From positions 143,218 through 207,217 of the forward strand of contig NZ_RWIR01000055.1 of the NCBI RefSeq assembly GCF_009764265.1: 64,000 nt of DNA, read 5' to 3'. Position numbers and translations under genes: made by a program. Positions 41,745-49,602 of the stretch are shown here, piece after piece. How positions within the stretch are numbered: position 1 is the stretch's first letter; each line of letters starts with the position of its first letter. This stretch comes from Pseudomonas sp. PB101. Its GTDB lineage: Bacteria > Pseudomonadota > Gammaproteobacteria > Pseudomonadales > Pseudomonadaceae. The notes under the pieces are model-generated. The model did no database searches, was not told where the DNA came from, and was given only the letters and a program-made list of their open reading frames with translations.

Positions 41745-43946
41745 ATGCAACCCATTCAGTTCTTCGCCGCAAGAGCCGAAGACGGTGCCCTATTGCCTGA
41801 TGCAACCGTGGATGTGTTCGCCCATGGTACTCAGGACCGCGCCGTCTTGTTTTCGGATTCGGCGGGCACCGTTCCGCTTGAGAACCCCTTTCGGGCTGAT
41901 GCCAACGCCCGGGTGTTCTTCTATTCGACGACCGACCACATCGATATTCGAATCAGTCGTTACGGCTATGTAGCGCCGATGTTGCTCGATATTTCGACTG
42001 TGGATGTGGCTACAGCCGTTGAGCAGGTTCGAGGGGAAATCGATCAGATTCTTGATCAGGCGAGAGATGATTTCGAGAATTTGCTGCAGCACTCTGGTTA
42101 CGAAACTGTTTTTCTTGCTTATGCCGGGGGCGTAGTTGTCCAGCGCCAAACTCAGCTGGTGCAACGTGACGGCGAACTTTATCGAGTGGCCGACCAGGCC
42201 ACGCTCCCGCTGACGCTCACTGGAACCTGGTCGATCGATAAGCTGAAGCTTTTTGCTGTGGGTGACATCTCACTTCGCCAGGTTCTGATGAGTGCATTAG
42301 GCGCTGAGAATGTTTCGATCAAGGCACCGGGCGTCAACACAGTTGTGCGCAGTCTCGCCAGCAAGGTTCAGCGCGAAATTGAACTGGGCGACTACGTGGC
42401 TGGCGGTCTGGACGACACCGTGCAGTTCCAGAATATGCTTAGCGATATCGGCAACAAAACGACTTATCGCATGATCTCCATTGGCGGCCTGTCTGCCAGT
42501 TATTCCGGCACCACACCGCGGGTAATTGTTAGGTCTGGTGACTACGCCATCAGCGACTCGTTGGTGCTTCCGTCTTATGTGAACCTCGAAGGCGAAGAAT
42601 GCCTGATCGCGCAGAACGGCGGCGTGACCAAGGACATCTTCAGCGGCGTGGCCTATCTGTGGCAGATCCAGGGCTTCAACCTGGCCGGCGGGCGCAACCC
42701 GATCAGTTTCAGCAATAACAACATTAACTCGGCCATGGTCGAGATCAAAAATTGCGACATTATGCTGGCCGATGGTTTCGGGATTAACACATTCGCCACC
42801 GGAACAGATGCCCTAGGCAATGCATGGTCCCACCTGTCTACCGAGTGCAACCTTCACAAGGTGCGGATTCTCACGTGCAAGCAAGCGATCAACAACGCTT
42901 GCGACCACATGACCGTCAGCCAGAGTTGGATTCAGCAGGATAAATCCAACATGGCGCCTTCGTCGCCCGCCATTATCAACAAGGGTATTTCCGCCAGTGA
43001 CCCGAACGTCCTAACTCGCCTGCACATCAAAGATTCGTTCCTGATCCCGAACGTCGGAACCGGCGTGGGTCGCTTGTCTGGCGTGCGCTGGATCGACAAC
43101 TATGGCAGTTTCAACGCCTCACACACACGCTTTGGCGGCGAGGGTGGCGGCATGACGATTTTGCACCACATCGGGGCGCCCAATACCCAGTTCCCCTGGA
43201 ACAGCCAAGAGGTTGGGTTTTTCAGCTGCTTCCTGTTCTCCGGCCCGGACGGTGTTCCTGAAAGCTGCGTGATGGCTATCATGGGGCAGATCCCGAATCG
43301 GTTTGTTATGCGGGACTGCACCGGCCCGGTGTCTGGGCCGATCATCGCGAACCTGTCGTCGACCAACATCCCGGCCTATATGGCGGCATTCGAAGCGGCA
43401 ACCGGGAGAAAGGCCTATGAATACTTCAAGGTACTCATCGACAACGTGAGCCACGACCTGAACTCCTACACGCCGCAACGCCAGATCATTCCGGCATCGC
43501 TTCTGCCGTATTCCTTGCGCGGGCGTTCGACCAAGATCCGCAAGACCAACCAGTCTATGGCTACAGGTTTGGCAGTAGTAACCAACATTGTGTCATTCGC
43601 TACGATCGTAGACGACAACGTGGGGGCGTTCTCGCTGACCACCCCCGATCGACTGCTTATGCCAAATGGCTGCTCCAAAATGACCATCAGCGTTTCGGTG
43701 ATCATGGCAGTGGATGGCGCGGCGAAGTATATCGCCGTTGAGCTGGTCGATTCTGGGGGCACCTATTTCGACGGTGAAGGCGAGCCGAAGGGCATAAACC
43801 CGGATAAGGACCGTATAAAATGTGTGTTCAAGGTGTCCGGGGTCCCGGGGCAGTACTGGCGGTTGCGCATCCGCCACAACGCGGCGGCGCCACTGAATAT
43901 GGATGATTGCCAAGTCGATATTTCGCCGAACGACTACCAGGGATGA
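41745..43946 (+). CDS. Tailspike with predicted beta-helix
   Basis: 733 residues. The N-terminal 130 residues are a particle-binding domain (IQFFAARAEDGALLPDATVDVFAHG, then FRADANARVFFYSTTDHIDI). A short coiled-coil part (VEQVRGEIDQILDQARDDFENLL) is followed by a long region with strand repeats such as IEIKNCDIM and IKDSFLIPN, typical of a right-handed parallel beta-helix, and a beta-sandwich-like end (MTISVSVIMAVDGAAKYIAVEL). Receptor binding is likely; a depolymerase activity against the host polysaccharide is possible. Strong candidate for host range. Confidence 0.82.
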   Translation: MQPIQFFAARAEDGALLPDATVDVFAHGTQDRAVLFSDSAGTVPLENPFRADANARVFFYSTTDHIDIRISRYGYVAPMLLDISTVDVATAVEQVRGEIDQILDQARDDFENLLQHSGYETVFLAYAGGVVVQRQTQLVQRDGELYRVADQATLPLTLTGTWSIDKLKLFAVGDISLRQVLMSALGAENVSIKAPGVNTVVRSLASKVQREIELGDYVAGGLDDTVQFQNMLSDIGNKTTYRMISIGGLSASYSGTTPRVIVRSGDYAISDSLVLPSYVNLEGEECLIAQNGGVTKDIFSGVAYLWQIQGFNLAGGRNPISFSNNNINSAMVEIKNCDIMLADGFGINTFATGTDALGNAWSHLSTECNLHKVRILTCKQAINNACDHMTVSQSWIQQDKSNMAPSSPAIINKGISASDPNVLTRLHIKDSFLIPNVGTGVGRLSGVRWIDNYGSFNASHTRFGGEGGGMTILHHIGAPNTQFPWNSQEVGFFSCFLFSGPDGVPESCVMAIMGQIPNRFVMRDCTGPVSGPIIANLSSTNIPAYMAAFEAATGRKAYEYFKVLIDNVSHDLNSYTPQRQIIPASLLPYSLRGRSTKIRKTNQSMATGLAVVTNIVSFATIVDDNVGAFSLTTPDRLLMPNGCSKMTISVSVIMAVDGAAKYIAVELVDSGGTYFDGEGEPKGINPDKDRIKCVFKVSGVPGQYWRLRIRHNAAAPLNMDDCQVDISPNDYQG

Positions 43947-43998
43947 TGGAGGCCAGCGACACACGAAAAGTACATCGTTAAGTGGTGCCCAGATGAGT

Positions 43999-44020
43999 AG
44001 CCGCCTTGAGCGGTTTTTTT
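43999..44020 (+). terminator. Terminator after the tailspike gene
   Basis: A short stem CCGC/GCGG with a 5-base loop followed by seven T. First of two tandem terminators between tailspike and endolysin. Confidence 0.75.
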
Positions 44021-44037
44021 GTACCTGAACTTTGAAG

Positions 44038-44062
44038 ACCCGCCTTCGAGCGGGTTTTTTTT
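44038..44062 (+). terminator. Second terminator after the tailspike gene
   Basis: ACCCGC/GCGGGT stem, loop CTTCGA, followed by eight T. It is 18 bases before the endolysin start, so lysis genes downstream need read-through or their own promoter. Confidence 0.8.
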
Positions 44063-44079
44063 ATGCCTGGAGAAAAGTG

Positions 44080-44505
44080 ATGACTGTATCCGATAGAGAC
44101 CGCGACATTCTCGCCCGCACGCTGTGGGGTGAGGCTCGCGGTGAATCCCTGGCCGGCCAGATCGCCGTGGCCTGTACCATCCGCAACCGCGTAAACGACG
44201 GCAAGGACAAGTCGTGGTGGGGGGAGGGCTATGCCGGCGTGTGCCAGAAGCCCTACCAGTTCAGTTGCTGGAACAGGAACGATCCGAACTTCGCCTACCT
44301 GAGTGGTGCGAAAAAGATTCCGTTCCGCGAGCTCGCCCAATCGCGGATTGCCGCTGACCAGGTGATAGATGGAAAGGTGCCGGATCCCACCGGTGGCGCG
44401 ACCCACTACTACGCGACCACCATGCCGAGGCCGCCGGGTTGGGTAAAAGGCGCCAAGGAAACGTTGAGGCTCGGCCATCACATCTTCTTCAAGGACGTGC
44501 CATGA
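44080..44505 (+). CDS. Endolysin (SleB-type cell wall hydrolase)
   Basis: 141 residues from the ATG at 44080, with TGGAG upstream. The Hydrolase_2/SleB pattern is clear: DRDILARTLWGEARGESLAGQIAVACTIRNRV with the catalytic Glu in GEARGE, then GEGYAGVCQKPYQFSCW and GATHYYATTMPRPPGW. No signal peptide, so export depends on the holin. It cuts glycan strands of peptidoglycan at the end of the lytic cycle. Confidence 0.9.
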   Translation: MTVSDRDRDILARTLWGEARGESLAGQIAVACTIRNRVNDGKDKSWWGEGYAGVCQKPYQFSCWNRNDPNFAYLSGAKKIPFRELAQSRIAADQVIDGKVPDPTGGATHYYATTMPRPPGWVKGAKETLRLGHHIFFKDVP

Positions 44506-44629
44506 CAGCCTGCAGTAGATAGTCACAAATGCGGGTAACTGGAGCTGGGGCGCTATGGTTCGAGAGTCCTTGCTGTAAACATGCCGCTGTTGTCCAGACT
44601 GTGGATCTGTCTGATCGAGAGGAGGAGTG

Positions 44630-45145
44630 ATGCTGACATCGGTACAAAAGCTATTCGGTTTGTTGGCGATGGTTGTCCTGCTAATCGTTGCCGGCGCGGC
44701 CTCGGCTTGGAAAGTGCAGGAATGGCGGTACGGCAAGCAACTGGCGGACCTCGTAGCGGTTCAGGCTCAAGGCGTTGCCCAGGCTGAGCGCTTGGCACGG
44801 GAAGAGGAACAGCGCCGCCAGTCGGCCGTTGATAGGGTGAAAATCGATGCGAAAGAACAGTACAAAACTGCAACTGCTCATGCTGCTGATGCTGATGCTG
44901 ATGCTGCTAGCGAGCGGCTGCATGTCGCGGCGGGCAAATTCATCGCAGGAGCCAGTGGCAGCACCTGCGATTCCAATACTGCCAAGCGAGGCGCGACAGC
45001 AGCTCGCGCCGCTATGGTGCTCTCCGACCTGTTCCAGCGGACTGACAAGAGAGCGGGAGAGTTGGCGGCAGCATATGACCGCGCCAGATTAGCGGGGCTG
45101 GCGTGCGAGCGAAGTTATGATGCGCTCAGGCTGCGATTTAAATAA
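44630..45145 (+). CDS. Rz: Rz-like inner-membrane spanin (i-spanin)
   Basis: 171 residues from the ATG at 44630, with GAGGAGG upstream. A single N-terminal membrane segment (LFGLLAMVVLLIVAGAASAW) is followed by an Ala/Gln/Arg-rich periplasmic helix, the usual Rz topology. A second gene, Rz1, is embedded in another frame at 44847-45092. The pair joins inner and outer membranes and disrupts the latter at lysis. Confidence 0.88.
   Translation: MLTSVQKLFGLLAMVVLLIVAGAASAWKVQEWRYGKQLADLVAVQAQGVAQAERLAREEEQRRQSAVDRVKIDAKEQYKTATAHAADADADAASERLHVAAGKFIAGASGSTCDSNTAKRGATAARAAMVLSDLFQRTDKRAGELAAAYDRARLAGLACERSYDALRLRFK
44847..45092 (+). CDS. Rz1: Rz1-like outer-membrane lipoprotein spanin, nested in Rz
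   Basis: 81 residues in the +1 frame relative to Rz, entirely inside it. The start MRKNSTKLQLLMLLMLML and lipobox LASGC mark a lipoprotein signal peptide; the mature part is short and Pro-rich at first (EPVAAPAIPILP), as in lambda Rz1. AGGG lies about 10 bases before the ATG. The lipobox and Pro-rich character would not arise by chance in a shadow frame. Confidence 0.88.
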   Translation: MRKNSTKLQLLMLLMLMLMLLASGCMSRRANSSQEPVAAPAIPILPSEARQQLAPLWCSPTCSSGLTRERESWRQHMTAPD

Positions 45146-45161
45146 AAAGTTTCTAAAGTTA

Positions 45162-45932
45162 CTACACCACGGGTTTCTGCAAAATAGTAATAGTAGCTTC
45201 ATGGTCTTTGAGTTTTGGGTCTACATTTATCAAGTGAGGTATGTTCAATTCGAGTAGCAAGTGGTGCAGTGCAACAAATCTTTGAGTCGAAGGTTTGGTT
45301 TCTAGGCTGCCCACGGTGAATGTAACTCCTTCATCTGTTTCGTTGAGTTGGACACACTCGCCGGGAAGACATCCATTTGGAGTTGGGCAGAAATTGACGT
45401 TGGATGTTCGCATTAGATTCAAAAAATTAAGTGCGTAAAGTTGCGATTCTGTATCCGCAACAGAGAAAATTCTCACGTTTGCAGGTGGCTCTGCCCTGAA
45501 GAGATCTGACTTTAGAAGTGAGGATAGCTGATCAATTTGGTCTTTTGTTAGTTGCCTTGTAGCCTGCAACTTATGAAGTCGTTCGTTGACTTTTGCTGCT
45601 TCAGCTTTAGCCTCCTCTGCTTGTTTTTTAAGCTCAGCTGTCTGCTGTTCGAGTTGAGCGGCACGTTCATTCGCCTCTGCGGCTTTGAGTGTTGCTTCAG
45701 CCGATCCGCGTTTAGCTTCTTCCGCCCGGGCATCAGCAGCTTTTGAAGCTGCTGATGCTTGTACCACCGCGGTCTCATTATTTGATTGGCGAATTTCTGA
45801 ATACGTATCACGAACTGATGTAGCCCACATAGCTCCAATTGTTGCTAGCAATACAAGGATTGAGCCTACAACTAACCCAACGTTCGACCATCCAAGGAGT
45901 TGGTCGGCCGTTTTTGAAGAGAGATCGAACAT
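45162..45932 (-). CDS. Membrane-anchored coiled-coil protein, unknown cargo
   Basis: 256 residues. One N-terminal membrane segment (VGLVVGSILVLLATIGAMWA) is followed by a coiled coil of about 90 residues rich in Ala, Glu and Lys, then a globular C-terminal part (NVRIFSVADTESQLYALNFLNLMRT, HHLLLELNIPHLIN). Convergent with the lysis genes and on the opposite strand to the late operon, so it is likely expressed in the lysogen. No family recognised; lower GC than the structural genes. Confidence 0.72.
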   Translation of the reverse strand: MFDLSSKTADQLLGWSNVGLVVGSILVLLATIGAMWATSVRDTYSEIRQSNNETAVVQASAASKAADARAEEAKRGSAEATLKAAEANERAAQLEQQTAELKKQAEEAKAEAAKVNERLHKLQATRQLTKDQIDQLSSLLKSDLFRAEPPANVRIFSVADTESQLYALNFLNLMRTSNVNFCPTPNGCLPGECVQLNETDEGVTFTVGSLETKPSTQRFVALHHLLLELNIPHLINVDPKLKDHEATITILQKPVV

Positions 45933-45986
45933 AGATTTACTCCGTTATCAAAACCGTAAATTTGCTTGCGAAGGTTCAGCATCAGT

Positions 45987-46058
45987 TCAAGCGGCGTCAC
46001 CTTCTATGACCATGCTTTCGCCTCGAACCGGCAACAGACCTTCCCAGATGACGTTCAC
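45987..46058 (-). other. Possible very short ORF in the 45933-46219 gap
   Basis: A GTG-initiated 23-codon frame with AGAAGG upstream reads VNVIWEGLLPVRGESMVIEG and then DAA before its stop. It lies in the 287-base gap upstream of the leftward coiled-coil gene. Too short to call with confidence. Confidence 0.2.
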
Positions 46059-46219
46059 TTTTCTCAACCCTTCTTCAGAAGCAGGCGTCGACGCGTTCCA
46101 CGTGGGCTTTCAGTGTAACCAGTGTTTTGGATTTTGCTGGCGACCGCCGGGGGACGGTTAGGTCACCCGGTGATCAGATAGTTCTCTAAAAAACTGACCG
46201 CAGCCATTCTCAAAGTTAA

Positions 46220-46235
46220 CTGTATATTCGTACAG
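46220..46235 (+). promoter_or_regulatory. LexA (SOS) box
   Basis: CTGTATATTCGTACAG fits the CTGT-N8-ACAG LexA consensus exactly. It is 19 bases before the ATG of a umuD-like relic, the normal place of a LexA box at a umuDC operon. Confidence 0.85.
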
Positions 46236-46254
46236 TTTCTGGATGTCGAGCGTC

Positions 46255-46386
46255 ATGAGCTATTCCATTTTTGGGCCGATTGCCGAGGGCGGTCGAAAGC
46301 TGCCACTGTGCCTGCTTCAAGTTCCGGCCTGCTTTACCTCGCCAGCAACGATCTATGTCGATCCTGCGGGCAAGTTCAGTTGTTAA
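46255..46386 (+). pseudogene. umuD-like N-terminal relic
   Basis: A 43-codon frame starting MSYSIFGPIAEGG, then KLPLCLLQVPACFTSPATIY. This matches the start of UmuD-like proteins, in which a (V/I)PAGFPSPA motif contains the self-cleavage region; here it reads VPACFTSPAT. The frame ends after 43 codons, and neither the catalytic domain nor umuC follows. It is therefore probably the scar of a deleted umuDC operon. The LexA box is intact, so a short SOS-induced transcript may still be made. Confidence 0.72.
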
Positions 46387-46414
46387 TGTGTGCTTGATTA
46401 TTTAGAGGTGTCGA

Positions 46415-47602
46415 TTATTTTTGAGTTGGGATTTTATCTATAATTAATTTTACTAGTTCTTGGATGTTGATTGGGATATTGTCTGGGAGATTACTTCCGT
46501 TTTCTTGCATGCCAAAAATTTTAGCTGCGACATCCGATTTTATCTTGTTTTGTTCATCAGTGGGTAAGGTGGCGATATATGGGTTAATCGCTCTCAGGTC
46601 TAGCGAAATTCGTCTATTGATGTGTTCTTGGTTTCTATGTTTCGCTGATTCTCTTGCAAGATATGCGGCGGGTACTGAAAGAGCTATAGCTGTAAATATT
46701 TTAAAAATTGATTGTTTCCAGTCAAATGCGTTGAATAGTGATTCAAAAATCGATATGCACAAAAATACTCCTGTCAATGTCATGCATGCTAATGACCAAT
46801 TTCTCATTTTGTTGGCAGATTTATTTTCTGTCTCGGCTGTGTCTGCATAATCTACCAATAATACTTTGGTAGCCGTCTCTCCGAGTAGTTTGTGAATTTT
46901 GTCGTTGCTATCTTTGCTGCTCTGGACAGCGTCTTCTGTAATTTTTGCGGCTTTATCTAATTCTTTTGCTAAGACTTGATTAAGTTCGTAAATAATAGAT
47001 TTGAGTTGCTCTATTTCATCCGTTAATTTCAATATATCAGCATTGGACTTTTTGTATTCTGAATGACTTCTCTGTTTTAGTTGCTCAATTTCATCGGATC
47101 CCTTGGATATATCTCTTATGAAGGTTTTGATTTCGGATTCTAATGTTGCTTTAAGTTCGATTAATTGCTTTTCATTGATTGAGATTGAATCTTTATTGGA
47201 GTGGTGGTTCTCAGGACCTTGGAGGTATTCTTCACGGGGTCGATAGAATGGTCCAGAGTCGATTTTCTCTAATAGTGTCAAAGACATGTTTGAAAGTTTA
47301 TTGGCTGTAGAAATTGCCGCTTGTTCGTGATTTGTATTTTGGGCGATGCCGGACGCAAATTTATAAGCCGAAAGGCCAAAGGCTCTAGCGCTGTTAATTG
47401 CGGAGATAGTATCGTCTGGAGAGTTTGATATGTGATTTGATAGATTTTTTATTTCGATGCCTAAATTAGAAATGTTCTCGGTGTCGAATTTGGAAAGGGT
47501 ATTGGAGGGGAGTTGCTCTAGAAGTGTTTCTTTGAGTTTGTATATTGAATCTATGCTTTCTTTGTATATGTCTAGTGGCTTTGGCATTCGAAATGTCTGC
47601 AT
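46415..47602 (-). CDS. Large AT-rich coiled-coil membrane protein, unknown
   Basis: 395 residues. Residues 130-240 form long coiled coils (LKATLESEIKTFIRDISKGSDEIEQ, then LKSIIYELNQVLAKELDKAAKI). Two membrane segments follow near 270-320 (WSLACMTLTGVFLCISIF and IFKIFTAIALSVPAAYLA), then a soluble tail. GC content is far below the surroundings, indicating recent transfer. On the strand opposite to the late genes. The coiled-coil plus membrane layout recalls sensors or effectors of abortive infection, but no family is recognised and no catalytic motif is seen. Confidence 0.72.
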   Translation of the reverse strand: MQTFRMPKPLDIYKESIDSIYKLKETLLEQLPSNTLSKFDTENISNLGIEIKNLSNHISNSPDDTISAINSARAFGLSAYKFASGIAQNTNHEQAAISTANKLSNMSLTLLEKIDSGPFYRPREEYLQGPENHHSNKDSISINEKQLIELKATLESEIKTFIRDISKGSDEIEQLKQRSHSEYKKSNADILKLTDEIEQLKSIIYELNQVLAKELDKAAKITEDAVQSSKDSNDKIHKLLGETATKVLLVDYADTAETENKSANKMRNWSLACMTLTGVFLCISIFESLFNAFDWKQSIFKIFTAIALSVPAAYLARESAKHRNQEHINRRISLDLRAINPYIATLPTDEQNKIKSDVAAKIFGMQENGSNLPDNIPINIQELVKLIIDKIPTQK

Positions 47603-47682
47603 TGAAATGTGATTGTTCGGGTCTGAATTTAGACCCGTGGGACCATTTTTTATGTTGCTAGAAACTGACGTGAGACAAGGAG

Positions 47683-47721
47683 AAAAAACGACCTGAGCTC
47701 ATACAGGTTACGAAGTCGTTT
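47683..47721 (-). terminator. Terminator after the first 69-residue paralogue
   Basis: On the minus strand AAACGAC pairs with GTCGTTT around a long loop, and an alternative ACCTG/CAGGT stem lies inside; T follows. It is 36 bases beyond the stop of the 47757-47966 gene. Confidence 0.55.
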
Positions 47722-47756
47722 GCAGTATGTCCATGCTCTGCTTTGTTCGATAGCGG

Positions 47757-47966
47757 TTACTCCGGCGTCATCATCACCGCGAGTGTCATCTTGATGAACT
47801 CCTCGTTGTGGTCGATCACATCTAGGGCGCCGCGCACGTTGACGGCGACATCCGCGGCTCCGCGCTGATCAACCCAATTTGTGAGCTCCATGATTGCGGC
47901 TTCCAGGGCGAGTAGGTTTTTATTGATCCTTAACAGCAGGGAAGGGAGCAGGTCAGTGTGTGGCAT
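47757..47966 (-). CDS. Small helical protein, paralogue A
   Basis: 69 residues with GGAGG before the ATG. Sequence: DLLPSLLLRINKNLLALEAA, then IMELTNWVDQRGAADVAVNV and EEFIKMTLAVMMTPE. About 75 per cent identical to the product at 50684-50893. Two long helices with acidic and hydrophobic faces are expected. No family recognised. Typical of small accessory genes of Pseudomonas prophages. Confidence 0.75.
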   Translation of the reverse strand: MPHTDLLPSLLLRINKNLLALEAAIMELTNWVDQRGAADVAVNVRGALDVIDHNEEFIKMTLAVMMTPE

Positions 47967-48092
47967 CGCGAATCCTCCGTGAAGAACTCAGCGTAGTAGT
48001 CGAATTTTGGGTGAGTGACCAAGAGTCGACTTTCCCAGGCTATAAACGAAGAACCGGTAGTGCCCGTGACAGGTCTGTCTCACAGCTCGCTA
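47757..48092. repeat. Duplicated unit, copy A
   Basis: The small gene and about 120 bases upstream correspond to copy B at 50684-51031. Conserved upstream are CCTCCGTGAAG with TCAGCGTAG and the block GAACCGGTAGTGCCC followed by GACAGGTCTGTC (48068-48079), a dyad. The gap 47967-48285 otherwise holds nothing recognisable. Confidence 0.78.
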
Positions 48093-48285
48093 GTGTCAGT
48101 TCAGGGCACAGGTAATCTTAGGGCATTTTTAGGGCATGACGGATGCCGCTTCAGGCCTATTTAGGCCTTAATTTTTGTACGAAAGGCCCAATATATGTTT
48201 TATCTGGCCTACGCGGTGTTGGCCACGGCTGTGTTGCAGATCTGGATCAAGTCAACGGCTTGAGCGGCTCCCTGGCGCAGGCAGA

Positions 48286-49176
48286 TCATTTCGCGGCTTC
48301 TTTCATCAAGAATTCGTATGCCTCGTTGGTTTTGATGATCGTGCTTGTTGACCAGTATGAGTAACCGAGAACACGAGAGTCGGTTGCCATAATCCCCGTC
48401 GTTGCATTCAACGCCAGCCGCATGGCCTCATCTAAAGTATGCCCTGGCCAAGTTTGACGGTAGGCTGCCAAGCCCAGCACAATTGGAATTTTCAGATTTT
48501 TCATTTTGCCGATACTGTACTTCTGAAACTTGCCGGGCCCGGTATAGTTGTCGAATGCCTTGCAGTTGGATGCTGGGCATTTACTGTATGCCTGCAAAGA
48601 AACATAGTCTGCCGCAGCAAGTGGAATCTCAATCTCTCCAATATGGCTAGTGTGAGTAGTGATACCCACCGGCATGTCCTGCTTGATGGATTTGACCCGA
48701 TCCTTGAAGTCTTGGAACGCGGCGATGTGACTGGTGTACCCGCAAGGTGGGTGAAGCTTCCAGTCACCTTCAAGATCCAATTCAATAGCATCTATACCCT
48801 TGACAATTAAGGCTGGCACGGGGCCCGAGTCAGGATCTAGTAGTGCATTAACAGCGGCCTTCGTCGGCGGGAGGTAGACCGTCGCAATGATATACATGTT
48901 TTTCTGTTGAAGAGTATGCGTCAGGGTCTTGAGTTGGTTAACAGTTGAACTGGGTTTGGGAAGCGTTGCAAGAGAACACTTCGATACTACGGTGGGGGTG
49001 TCGGTCAACATGATGTGTACTCGACGCATACCCATATCTTGAAGTTTTTTGATCAACGAATCCTGAACTTTGGCAGGATTCTTCCACCATATGCCGCGCC
49101 CCTTTAGCACTTCATTCAAATCAGCAGCAGAAACTCCAAGCGAGAGCCCCATGAGACATATCAGTAATTTTGACAT
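48286..49176 (-). CDS. Secreted TIM-barrel-like (glycoside hydrolase-like) protein
   Basis: 296 residues from the ATG at 49176, preceded by AGGAGGTGATGCA. A signal peptide (KLLICLMGLSLGVSA) is cleaved near residue 17. The rest has alternating strand-helix pattern: RRVHIMLTDTP, MYIIATVYLPP, GIDAIELDLEGDW, MPVGITTHTSH, ADYVSLQAYS, IPIVLGLAAYRQTW and VLGYSYWSTS, as in glycoside hydrolase barrels; the DLEGD segment could hold catalytic acids. Encoded in the prophage accessory region against the late strand. A cell-wall or polysaccharide target is possible but unproven. Confidence 0.65.
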   Translation of the reverse strand: MSKLLICLMGLSLGVSAADLNEVLKGRGIWWKNPAKVQDSLIKKLQDMGMRRVHIMLTDTPTVVSKCSLATLPKPSSTVNQLKTLTHTLQQKNMYIIATVYLPPTKAAVNALLDPDSGPVPALIVKGIDAIELDLEGDWKLHPPCGYTSHIAAFQDFKDRVKSIKQDMPVGITTHTSHIGEIEIPLAAADYVSLQAYSKCPASNCKAFDNYTGPGKFQKYSIGKMKNLKIPIVLGLAAYRQTWPGHTLDEAMRLALNATTGIMATDSRVLGYSYWSTSTIIKTNEAYEFLMKEAAK

Positions 49177-49602
49177 TGCATCACCTCCTACGGGCATCAC
49201 TGAGTTAGCGTAGTTCACCTTTGGAGATTGCAATTTTTGTATTAACAACCACGCCCCTCATGACATGAGGGGGCTCGCCCTAACCGCTGGGCGACCCCAC
49301 CCCCCTCTGGAAGGCTTAGTTCGCACGAGGCGCTGGGGCATTCGGCTCATAAAGACAGGTAAAAAACAACGTAGCTACTCTTCGCCATCGATCTGTCCTC
49401 CGACAGCTTTTGGCCGACTGTTGCCAACCATGAACGGTAGCTATCGACCTAGGGTTGACGATCAGCAGGCACAATATCCCGTTTAGTCATCGATTTTTGG
49501 GTTACCACCAGATTGGTGGCAAAAAATGGGCAATCTGCTATTACGTATGTACCCACCATTTCAGTGGATCGCGGGCCAACTTGACCATACAGGTGCACCA
49601 AG
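49177..49602. other. Intergenic region with a palindrome
   Basis: About 425 bases without a credible gene between divergent genes. A near-perfect palindrome CCCCTCATG-A-CATGAGGGG lies at 49254-49272, about 80 bases before the leftward secreted-protein gene. It could be a regulator site or a hairpin. Confidence 0.5.
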
